Source: Calonectria ilicicola (lineage: Eukaryota; Ascomycota; Sordariomycetes; Hypocreales; Nectriaceae). Taken from it: a DNA stretch of 64,000 nucleotides. A program made the position numbers and the translations under genes. The notes under the pieces are model-generated. The model saw only the letters and a list, made by a program, of their open reading frames with translations. It made no database searches and was not told the origin of the DNA. Shown in pieces: positions 10,563 through 20,910 of the stretch. Location of the stretch: NCBI GenBank assembly GCA_020809705.1, contig CP085835.1:3906001-3970000 (forward strand). The letters run 5' to 3'. Each line of letters begins with the position of its first letter. Position 1 is the first letter of the stretch.

Positions 10563-12064
10563 TTAAGGGAAATTTACTTGAGAAGCGTTCAGTGTCACAT
10601 AAAATAGCATAGTCTCTGCAGTGAGAATCATCCGACCATGACCAGCAAACTGGAAGTTGGCACTTCTAGATCCGCCAGTGTAAATCTTCCCGATGAGCTT
10701 GCCCGAGGGATTCCATACATTGATTCCATCCCCACAGCCTGAGTATACGTTTCCGGCTGAATCGCAGTGGATACCTGTGCAATGTGCGCAACCGACTTGA
10801 CATTAGTACATGTCCTAAAAGAATCGCAAAGCGCTTTTGGGATCTTGTATGGGTGGTGGATCCGGCTTACCGTCAGGGTGGCCAGAGTTTGCAAAAGCAA
10901 ATACTTTTCGGTTCTCAAAGGTTCCATCCTTGTGCACGGTGAAGCGATAGCTTGAAAACACGTTAGCGAAAGGGTACTGGATGGAGACAATGCTTCTTCT
11001 TGCTAACATGGTAGAAGGCGCGGTATTATTGTAGCCGTAATTGCCTTGTTTCACGCCCGTGTCCGTGACGTATGCGTATTGACCGTCAGGCGAGAACGTC
11101 AAGCCTAACAAGTCATTTATTTAGCCTTAGGAAAATGTAAGTGTAAAACGCAAGATGCACATACCGTTAGGTAGATCGAACCCATCAGCAACTATGGTCA
11201 CCGCACCAGTCGTGGGGTTGAAGCGATAGACTTGGTTGCGGATGGTAGGCGGTGGTCGGAAATCCTGAAGCCAGCCGTAGAGGGAGTCGGTGAAGTAAAT
11301 ATCTTTGTTGACCGGATGCACATCGATGTCGTTGAGCGAGTTAAACTGCCGATTGAAATAATTATTGAGCAGAATCGTGGTGTTATACGGTGGGAGTGCA
11401 TTCATCAAGTACAAACCCGGGGGAACGCTCTCGCCTTGACCTTCCGTGACGTAGAGGATATCATCTCCATAGTTAGTTCCACCATTGGGGTTGATGACAG
11501 TTGGGGCAGAGTCGACCGTTATGATGTCGACCAAACCGGTAGCGTTGGTCAGATTTGACACCGCCTCCGCTTGCTCCAATGATATTTTTTGAATGATGGC
11601 GGACTTATTGAGGCCAGTTCCGGCAGCGGCAGCCCCCGCGTTCTGGACAAAAAAGACTTCATCCGTGGGTGGGTACCTATTATAGGGGGATATTTGGTTA
11701 GACGACGAGCAAGACAACGTAGAACACCACGGCAATCCACATACCAGACAACTGCCTCGTGAAACAAGGGATTTGATTCAGACTGGGCAATGAGAGTCAA
11801 TGTGGCGTTGTCTCCCAAGATGGCAAGAAACTCATCGTCATAAATTTGAAACGGCTTAGCAATCAGATCAGCCTTGGTCAGACCAGGTGGGACAAAGCCA
11901 AGACTGTCGTTTGTGAGGTACGTAGGTGTTACGGATTGCAGCGAGTTGAAACTCTTCTGGTTGATGTACTGGACTTGGTTGCCGAGGGCAAGGCATTTAC
12001 TGGCTGTAATCGCAGATACCAGTGAGATGCGGCAGATTGCCCCAGTTGTATATCGAGTCATCAT
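10563..12064 (-). CDS. Secreted SMP-30/gluconolactonase-like lactonohydrolase, 425 aa
   Basis: The coding sequence is complement(join(10563..10774,10871..11104,11165..11676,11745..12064)), 426 codons ending in TAA. The three introns (68, 60 and 96 nt) have GTATGT, GTATGT and GTAAGC donors and TAG, TAG and CAG acceptors. The first 25-30 residues look like a signal peptide. The frame then reads as a six-bladed beta-propeller of the SMP-30/LRE type: HEAVVW plus YPPTDEVFFVQN, the central SLNDIDVHPVNKDIYFTD, and then LPNG, LTFSPDGQYAYVTDTG and PDGIHCDSAGNVYSGCGDGI, which carry the family's metal-binding Asn/Asp positions. Known relatives include Fusarium lactonohydrolase, which opens aldonate lactones. 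The exact lactone here is unknown. The second exon junction at PDG/IHCD was chosen because it restores the conserved PDGxHxD block. It is probably extracellular and involved in sugar-lactone use; the hexose transporter is the next gene. Confidence 0.88.
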
Positions 12065-13401
12065 GAAAGAATACTCTTAAGAGAATCGCCGATGGGTTAT
12101 CTTCTATTATGACTGCCGTTCCGGGGGCTCCCTAATTTCATCATGTGAATATATAGATTTTCTAATTCATCCCAATCGACCGGGATTTCTTCCAATTCCG
12201 ACCAATTTTATTCCCTAACAGGATGCGGGGAATCCTGGGGCAGCGGGATAAGTCGATTCATGCCGGCTGCTCTCCACCCTCTTCCTATGCATTCTTCCAA
12301 CTTAGTTATTGAGAACATTGTGATCGGCTTCTAAACTCCTAAACTTGTTAAATCTAAGGATATTTAGTTAGGCCACATGTTCCTTGTATTGTTGGCGATG
12401 GAGATGGAGAAAGGTGGAGACAGAGACTAACCCGCATAAGGACTTTCCGAGTTTACTCTAGAAATTCCGTCAGGGCGGAAAAGACCAGACCATACGCACA
12501 GATCCTATAAAGCAAAATATTTCCGACCTGAATTCCGCCACTGTGGGCTACTCTTTAGCACTGTTGCGTCATTTTGTATGAATCCGGCAATTTTTCGCCG
12601 TGTAATCAGCATTAATTGCAAAGTCCCAAGTCACCGCTGGTTCCGACCACCTCAATGCTCGAGAATGTGCTGTAAAGCAACGGTGCTGCACACGTAACAA
12701 AAGCAACCAAGAATCTCTTCTGATCAATGGATGTCGGTGAAGGCAATTCACAAATATCAGGAACGGGGCCAGCACGCTAACTTGGCATGTATGAGTCGAG
12801 CGAGTAGTGCAAGCATACGATTATCGATGTTATTTTAGACAAAACCGCTTATTATTACAATGAGATTAAAGTGAATATTGACGAAGAGTAGAATGTATAG
12901 CAGGCTATCTAAAAGTAATTTCGCATGTATCCAACTTTTGTTAGGACAATTTCCATCATTATTTCCGTATCCCAAGGCTTGGCGTAGAGAAAAATGCCCA
13001 TTCGCAATATCATAGCCATTTCGGTGCTTTACGACCCCCTTGTCGCTCTTAGAGAAAAGAAGCAATGCCGAACCCACATTTCCTTCATATCCTTTTGGCT
13101 TAAAGGTGGATATGGGACCATGAGAAATCTCCAGGGCAGACAAGACGGGTCATGCCCCCTGCACGTCCGACTGCGTTACTCCCACGGGGTTTGCCCCAAC
13201 TTCTCCAAGCAGCTTGTTCTTGTTGATACGAGGTACTTGTGGGGTAAGGAAAAAATGGTTCCCTTTTAAAGGAGTCCCAGGCTATTCCATAAATTCTTCG
13301 CACTCTCATCAACGTCCATGCAACTGAAGGCTTTCTTTTTTTTTTACGTCTAGGCAGTTCATCGTAATTTCTTCTTTACTCTGCTTCTGTACTTTGAGAA
13401 A
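12065..13401. other. Intergenic divergent promoter region
   Basis: The interval separates the lactonohydrolase-like gene (minus) from the hexose transporter (plus). It contains pyrimidine runs just before 13402 and a SYGGRG-type site (GTGGGG, 13239-13244), which could bind a CreA-like carbon repressor. Short frames on the minus strand (12569-12775, 12835-13143) have no recognisable content. Confidence 0.35.
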
Positions 13402-15109
13402 ATGAGCATCCAAACCTATCTCAGTTGCACAGGCAAAGCCTTGGTAAGACTTCAAGTAGCTCTCATTGTTGCCCCATCCTTTATCCTCTCTAGCTACAAT
13501 CAAGCCAATATCGGAGGCCTGCTCACGGAAGCCAATTGGGTTAAGACGTTCCCGGAAATCGATACGTTGAATACGACCGGAGCACAAAAGAGCAAGAACA
13601 GTACCGTGCAGGGTGTTGTCGTGGCAGTCCTTATTCTTGGCGCCATCATTGGTACATTATCATGCACCTATACTGGGAACAAATTTGGCCGCCGGGCCGT
13701 CTTGCTTTCTGCAGCCATCTGTACCCTGATTGGAGAGGTGCTAGAGGCTTCTGCCTTCAGTCTTCCTCATTTCATCGTGGGTAGATTTGTCCTTGGTTTA
13801 GGTGTCGGCCAACTCATCTCGATTGTGCCTGTTTGGATCTCCGAAACCTCCGCAGCTGCTAACAGAGGCAGACAAGTCGTGCTGATTGGTGTCTTCACCT
13901 GTATGGGCTACTTTCTCGAATCATGGATCAATTTGGGATTTTTTGAGTTCAAGACCGGAGGCGTTACATGGCGCCCCCCGATTGCTATCGCCATTGCATT
14001 CTCCTTGCTCCTTATCGGCACCACATACTTGTTTCCCGAATCCCCTCGTTGGCTGGTAATGGTCAACCGGTCCGCTGAGGCTTCCAGGGTCATTTCAAGC
14101 CTGAGAGCTTTGCCCGAGGATAGTATCGAAGTGAAGGCTGAGGTGGCTGGTATCGAGCATTCGCTCAACGATACCGCAGAAGCCATGCGAATTCGAGACA
14201 TCTTCACGATGGGTGAGGACAAGCTGTTCTACCGATTTTGCCTTTGTATGCTTCTGCAATTCTTCCAGCAGTGGTCGTAAGTTTTTTGGTCTGGTATTCT
14301 TTGTCTTCCTTTCCGTACTGGTCTTATCTTTTTTTACTGTAGATAACAGCTCACATTCTTTTGCTCTAGTGGTACGAACCTCATCAGCGTTTACATGCCC
14401 ATCATCTTCCAAAACAACCTGGGCATGACTGCGGAGCTATCGAAGGTTTTATCGGCCTCCGCTCTTACATGGAAGTTCTTGTCATCATTCATCTCGTTCT
14501 ACGCCATTGACAGATTTGGAAGAAGAATTGCATTCATTGTTTCAGGCGGTGGCATGGCTATGTGCATGATTGCCTTGGCTGTAGCAACTTCTTTTCCCTC
14601 TGATAACAAGTCTGCTCAGATTGCCGCTGCTTTCTTCCTCTTCTTTTTCAACACCTTTGTGCCCATTGGTTTCCTTGGCGCCAACTTCCTGTACTGCACT
14701 GAAGTAGCGCCTCTGCGACTACGAGTGGCCATGTCATCCTTCTCAACTGCCAACCACTGGATGTGGTATGAATACACCATTTTCCCTGCTGTCGCTTGCG
14801 CCCTGCTCTTCAAATGCTAACCAAAATCTGTTGATTAGGAACTTTGTAATTGCTCTCGTTACTCCAGTTGCGGTTAACACTATTGGATACAGATTCTGGA
14901 TTGTTTTCGGTACCATTGGTGCTTTTGTTCCAATCTGTGTTTATTTCTTCTACCCCGAGACCATGGGACGCAACTTGGAGGAGATCGACATTCTTTTCCG
15001 AGAGTGCCCCTCGGTTTGGTCTATCGTCAGCTTCGCAAAGAAGCGGGTCATCGCCATGCCTCAAGAATATGCCGAGAAAGGGGGTGAAGAAGTCAACCAT
15101 GTCGAGTAG
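13402..15109 (+). CDS. MFS hexose/sugar transporter, 513 aa
   Basis: The coding sequence is join(13402..14276,14370..14765,14839..15109), 514 codons ending in TAG. The first intron (93 nt) has a GTAAGT donor and a CTCTAG acceptor. The second (73 nt) has GTATGA, a GCTAACC branch site and ATTAG. Sugar-porter hallmarks are all present: GNKFGRR after helix 2 (about 92-98), VGRFVLGLGVG (126-136), PESPRWL closing the first half (212-218), FFQQWSGTNLISVYMP spanning the first splice, DRFGRR in the second half, and PETMGR (463-468) at the end. About twelve membrane helices are expected, at the plasma membrane. It belongs to the MFS sugar-porter family (TC 2.A.1.1); the substrate is probably a hexose or similar sugar. 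A GTGGGG site upstream would fit carbon-catabolite control, but this is only suggestive. Confidence 0.92.
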
Positions 15110-16451
15110 AGCGCCTCGGTTGAGCAAGAGAGTGCGTATATATTCCGGATGGCATTCTCGCGCTTTCTTTCACTAAATGGCCGGAGAAAAAACAAGTCTT
15201 CATTGCTAAGATTAGAATAGACCTCCTCAACATGATCAGTGATGTTGGCATCACCTTTGACGATATCACCATCGGTTGAAGATCAGCCCAGTTGCCATTG
15301 ACTGATAGTTCTTGATGTCGTTGCTGACATATATGCTCTTGAAAATCTCTACAAAGATATATGTATGCGCTGTAAATTTAGAAATGAATGATCTCGTTTA
15401 ATTTTTTCAGCTAGGTATTGATGTCGTTGCAGGCTCTAGTTATATATATGTAGGTGAGAGGTCAATTCTTGGCGTTTGAGCTATTTAGGCTATTTAGACG
15501 TTAGTCTACCCAGTACTCATTTCTCAGCTTCCCTGTATTGCATACTTCAAATCTAGAATATGAACCCCTAGTGTTTCCGATTGCAGACGAACCTACATCC
15601 CTGTCTCGCCAAAACTAGAGTCGAGACTTTCCAAGCCTTAAAGGCGACCAAAACCTCCATGTGGTTGAGGCGAAGAGGAATCCTTGGTGCCCCTCCCCCT
15701 TTATCATGCAAACTTGAAAAAATTGCCGATATATTCTGAGAGAAAAACACTCGGCTCACACTATACTAGAGAACTACTCGAATCGTGATGTGCAGTCAAA
15801 TCTTCACCCCTATTAGTGTCAGGCCAGGCTCATTGTAGGGTAAGTCGGAAAAGAATTGTCGGCCCCACAGTATCGGAATATATCGATTTTCCATCCCTGG
15901 CGCTCTGATCGGCTCTTTTTCCGCACCTGTGGGGCAAGCTGATTCCAATCTGGGTTAGTTTGGGCGTTTCGACGGAAATTCAGGACTGGTTATGAATAAG
16001 TCCATTTTTTTTTATTCTTGCTCAACACTGATAAAAAGCGACTGAGTATCTTGGACGGAAAAATATAATATCATACATTGCTCACAAAGGCAAGGTTTTG
16101 TTCCGCAAGTAATAATCTCACGCTGGGAATCGGTACTCCGCTATTCGATCCTAGTGGCATCACTGACCTGACCGTGTGACAATCTCTCCACAGTAAACGG
16201 TATCGGCCAAACTGGTGAACAGGGCATGCAAGCCGATGGTGTTGACACCGCAAGAATTCTGGCAAAGTGCGGTGTCAAGATATTCGTTCGCCATCTTTAC
16301 CTTGAGCCTGTTTAGCACACCGAGAAGTGTAGAATTGGTCAATGGACCGAGCTATTTTTGGTTCATTGATTAAATACAGGTTCAGCTAGACTTTAATTGT
16401 CATGGTAAAACCATCTCCTTTACCCTGTACTCAAATCCTATATTCGTACAC
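15110..16451. other. Intergenic region, no supported gene
   Basis: This is AT-rich non-coding-looking sequence downstream of the transporter. A minus-strand frame at 16160-16342 reads smoothly (VKMANEYLDTALCQNSCG) but is short, has no clear exon partner and no known motif. It could be a fragment of the same decayed locus as the plus-strand remnant that follows. Confidence 0.3.
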
Positions 16452-16764
16452 GTGCCAAAGTGTGCAGGGGCGTCTCACCCGATCCACGACCGACTCGTCA
16501 AGAAAATTCTCAATGGATTAGTTCTTGCAAAAGATTTGAAGAACGGTGCTGTGATTCCGGCCGTGGACTCAATGCTAGTCATCGATGCAAGAGAGCCTGG
16601 AGAAGAGGCGATGGCGAAAGCTTGGTGCGCTGAGACAGGCAGACATGCTGTAGTGAGGAAAGCAGGTATTGGTTGTTTCACCTGTGCAACTAACCTAACT
16701 GCAAGGCGAACTGGTCTTGCTTTTGGTGTACTTATCTGGTGCTCATAGACTAGTTGAAGGGTGA
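16452..16764 (+). pseudogene. Remnant or 3' part of an unknown gene
   Basis: A coding-like stretch runs join(16452..16665,16706..16764). It contains HDRLVKKILNGLVLAKDL and MLVIDAREPGEEAMAKAWCA. A 40-nt intron (16666-16705) with a GTATTG donor, a CTAAC branch site and a GCAAG acceptor joins it to GELVLLLVYLSGAHRLVEG and a TGA stop. There is no ATG in a sensible position, so the 5' part is lost or lies in upstream exons that I could not find. The acceptor-like CAG at about 16466 could mark such an exon start. The family is not recognised. Confidence 0.3.
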
Positions 16765-17562
16765 TCAATTAAATAGCGATCCAATACAAACATCCGAACA
16801 CATTAAAATCCGACTGTACAAACTGGTACCAATTGGTTTGCAATACAACTTGATTCCTTCAATCTATACTTGATAATCACAAAACTTAATATAATAAGTA
16901 ATTATTTTATGAGACGAATTTGGATGTTTATGACCGCTACGTATGCATGAGATCCAAGGCTTTCAAGAAGATCTTGGTCCCAAAAGAAAATGGTTCGTTG
17001 CTCCAGAGCAACTACTAGAAAGGCCTGGGAGGGCTCCACTCAAAACACCAATTATGAAAGGTTTAAAGTCAAAATCAAAGTGTGGTTGAGGTGCGTCCAT
17101 TGTTCACGCACGCATTGCTTTAGGCTTGGTGCCTTAATTCATACCTTTTTTTTTTTTCGCAAGAGAAGTTTTCCTTCATAGAATAAGACGGAATAAACAT
17201 TAGCTGAGGCGATATAAAACAGGGTTTAGTTAGTAGGTAGTGGTTGATATCTGTTGGTGCTGACCGACAGTTTGACCCCTCCAATGAAAGACGGAGCGGC
17301 AGAAATACCTGCAAGCCACTCCCTATATAGGCAACCTGCATAGAGCCAGTGACATACTAGGCGCCTCACAAGGCGTTCTAAAAAAATTTTCTGTATCGCT
17401 GGCCCGTCGCAATGTGCCTTGGGCTGCCTGGGGTTGCCTTGGGCACAAGAGAACTATTAAATACCTTGGCCAACGTTGAGTAAATTCCCCCAAACTTTTA
17501 TCAAATAGAATGTTACTATCTAATTTCAACCAAAATTTTACGCTCTCCTGGATCAATACAGA
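16765..17562. other. Intergenic region, no supported gene
   Basis: AT-rich sequence with a 12-T run near 17147-17158 and G/C-rich GGGCTGCC-type words near 17420. It is probably the promoter of the gene starting at 17563. I see no gene. Confidence 0.3.
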
Positions 17563-19014
17563 ATGAGTCTTGAGGTGGATAACAGAGCCCCGGTGATTGC
17601 TACTGGAAGCACTAGCATTATCGAAGCCAACGCCCTACTAACTCAGAGTGATACTGAGGAAGCCAAGAGGCTTATAGACGAGGCTACTAGCATTATGCAC
17701 GAGAAGCATCCAAATCTAGCCGGTATGAGCGCCTTAGACATTCTGAAGGTTATTGGAAACGTCAACAGGTGGGTGCGTGACGCACAACAAGAAATCACCG
17801 AGCTTTGTATATCGATTGCTTTCCCCCTCGTCATATTGCAATGCCGCTCACTTGCAAATCTGCTAGCATCTCTTTCGGCATTTGATGACCAGGGTAAGGT
17901 TTCGGACATTGCTTGGTACTGGAAGCAACAGTCCACATTGGGTAGACTAGAAGTAGGCTTCATCTCGTACTACGTCTGGAGAGAACAATGGCTTGATGTT
18001 TTAGAGAGTTGGAAAAGAGAAGTCGAGGACTCATCCTGGCTTAGCGTGAAGGTCAGCGACATGCGCAAACACCTGGCTGAGACATGGTCAATTTTTGTCT
18101 CGATTGAAGCAGCTTTCGACCAGATTACCGCCAAGACCGGGATCTCATTCAAAAATACAAGCAAAAACATCCGAGACACATTTCAAATGTTCAAAGAACG
18201 ATTAGATGAATGCAACGACAAGGTTGATGGATTGATTGCCAAAGGTGAGCTGTCACAGGGGCGAGGCTGACTACATATGCCCACAAGTCGCTCCCCCCTT
18301 TTCTATTACTAACCCAAAGTAGAGCAGTCGAAGCATATTTCACCACCCTCTAATCTTACTCAAGGTCGGTCATGGACGACCGGTGCCGAGACTCCATCTG
18401 GCGGGATCATTCAGAGGGCGTCTTTCGGAAGGGGCGCTCCTGCATTTGAAATGCAACGACAACCCAGCTCGAGAACCGCTGATATGTTTCAAAAGCTGCG
18501 AGATCGGGTGCATAAAGGAGCGGATACTTTTCGCCATTCAAACGACCAACATTGGAGCAGGCTGTTCGAGCTTGTTAAATCACCCGTGCTGCTGATCCTG
18601 ATTATGGCAATGCCATTCACCATATACTCTACCATTCTGTGCGAGGTCCCGGACGACTTGCCCATAGTCGATAGTAACTTTTGGTCGACGGTAGGCCAGT
18701 GCATCTCTGGATTTGCTGGGCTCTATGTTGTCACTAAGCCAATGTTTAGTACTAATAGGAAAGATAAGATTAAGGCGGCCTTCCCAAAGGCATTCTACAC
18801 AATGCTCATTGTGTCAACGGCGACTAATATTGCAAGCGCCGTTGCTTACTCTTGGAACCCACCATGCAGCATTCCGTTGGCCTATGTATCTGGATTGACG
18901 CTCAATATTGCAACACTGCTCATTATTCAGGACTCAGGAAATCAGATCAAGGAAACAAATAGATTAAATGAAAACTTGGAGATGGAGATTGCTGGATATC
19001 GGGCGAGGGGTTAA
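17563..19014 (+). CDS. Unknown fungal protein with helical N-domain and four C-terminal membrane segments, 458 aa
   Basis: The coding sequence is join(17563..18244,18320..19014), 459 codons ending in TAA. The 75-nt intron has a GTGAGC donor, an ACTAACC branch site and an AAAG acceptor, and the phase (1) matches across it. The first about 230 residues are soluble and almost all helical, with heptad-like stretches such as DTFQMFKERLDECNDKVDGL that suggest coiled coil. A Ser/Pro/Gly linker follows. Four hydrophobic segments lie near 314-334, 347-367, 384-403 and 410-428, before a charged helix at the end (QIKETNRLNENLEMEI). The layout suggests a membrane-anchored cytosolic helical domain. I recognise no family and assign no function. 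Confidence 0.72.
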
Positions 19015-20910
19015 TAAAAGATATTTAAAATAAAGCACTTATTCATAGGATGATATAGAGAACAGTTTAAGTGCATCGGCTTTCAACGCAGGAGCCCTCG
19101 CGATCTTCATGACGGCGACGAGCGCGCTGTGGCAAATACACTGGGGAAGGCATGTTGAGGGCATAAAGGAATCCTACCGGTGAGGTCCGACGACTTTACG
19201 GCCAGGTTTGGTGTGTTTGAGGTACCAGACTGCAGAGTTCATGTTGAAATCATTTGGATGGACACAGTTAATACTTCAGCCAAGGTATTTGGGCCTAGTA
19301 GTACATATTTGATACGGTAGGATTAGAACAGTAGGGGTCTTAATGATATGTAGTAGGAAGGTTAATGTCTTCTTCTCTATCTACCCTAGTAACGGGCTTA
19401 TATATGCCTTCCAAGGGTGCCTAAGGCACACACTTACAGGGTTCCATATGTGTTGACACCATTTCCGTATCAATATTCATGGGTGATAAAAGCCCGGGGG
19501 CTAATGCTGTTAATACACAGCAACATATTTATAACTGTAGAGTGTAAGCCACTTATAAAAAAAGAATGCCTAAAGTATTTTAATGGAGTCAGTGTGCTGC
19601 ATTCCAACGGGTCTGTTTCCTGTAGTACTCCATGCCGCTAAATGTATTCATGTACTGATGTAAATATGGATAGGAGGTGTCCAGGCTATATTGGCCCGGG
19701 CGCGGCTGATACAACTCTACCGGGTTGTTGGGAGAGGCGATGAGTGATGGGACATGACGGCAAGGTACGAACGAACATACGCGCGCTGCTGCGCCTACGG
19801 CGGCGTTAATCCCATTGCCTTGACGAGGCTGGGCTACCTCATCGCCTCTCAAGTTCGAGACTCTACTAGCGCAAGGCAAAGTTTCAGGTGTCTGGTTGCA
19901 AACTTTCCGGCGGCTGCCTTGCGGGATCCAGCCCTCGTTGGTGCCGTAAATAGGCCTAGTCCAAAACTCAAATGGACGACGTAGTGGAGTTAATCAAAGA
20001 CCAACAAAATGGAGTCAGACTTTAGGAGCCGCCGGTGGATTTAACAGCAAGGCATACAACACCTCATCTAGTCCCTTTTAAGCTTGGGTTACATCTGGGG
20101 CTTGCATCCGGCATGTGTCTGCAATCTCGCCCGACTTTACCGCCCTCGTCGTGGGGGGCAGGTACACATGCTTGGACTGACCGCCAGGGCGTAAAATCAC
20201 AGCACCCAGGACGCCTTTAAGACATACTGGGACTACATTGCTGAGGGAATTAATTATTACTAGGGTCTTGAAATGAGCTTTTTGTGTCTTCGGCTACAGT
20301 AGCAGTTTGTAAGGACAGGGGAAATCACTTCATCTAAAGTCGAGTCGTTGCATTGAAGCCACGCTAGACAGATATTCTCACGTGAAAAGCGCATCTTGAT
20401 CTTACTTTAACGGCCAGGTCGTAGTCAATATCAACGCAAGGCTTGGTTCTAGACTTAGTAGCATGGGGTATGGTCCAAGTGGGGTAATTTTATGCTTGGT
20501 TAGATACCATGATCAACAAGACTGATATCAGCATCCGGTGGTGCCTTGCCGTTTCTCTGGGTATCTCTTATGATTGAATATGGCCACGGATCTGGCTGAA
20601 GATTGTTAATCTTGGTTTTCTTTGCAAACTACCCGCGAAGGTATCGCGAGGATGCCAATCAGCAATCCCGTAAATCATATTATCTGGATGTGGTGGCGAG
20701 GCATTACATGCGTTAAATCATCAGCTCAAGCCACTAGTTTAGACTAAGCTGCTGGCTAGTAAGGCGAGGTACAATAGGTAAGGCATCGCACATATATAAT
20801 TCGTAGCTGTGCCCTTGTGGTATTGTCCTCCATGTTGCTCATCTAACTCTTCTCATAAATTCTCACTTCCTTTACTGAACAACACTACTAAGCGACCGAC
20901 CCAACGCATC
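19015..20910. other. Long intergenic region, no supported gene
   Basis: About 1.9 kb without a supported gene. Overlapping short frames at 19589-19984 lie on opposite strands and look random. No repeat or RNA gene was identified. The last 200 bp carries pyrimidine-rich leader sequence ahead of the ATG at 20911. Confidence 0.35.

Noticed and set aside
11232..11558. Plus-strand frame of 108 codons
   Set aside because: It lies antisense within the lactonohydrolase-like exon, whose minus frame is strongly supported.
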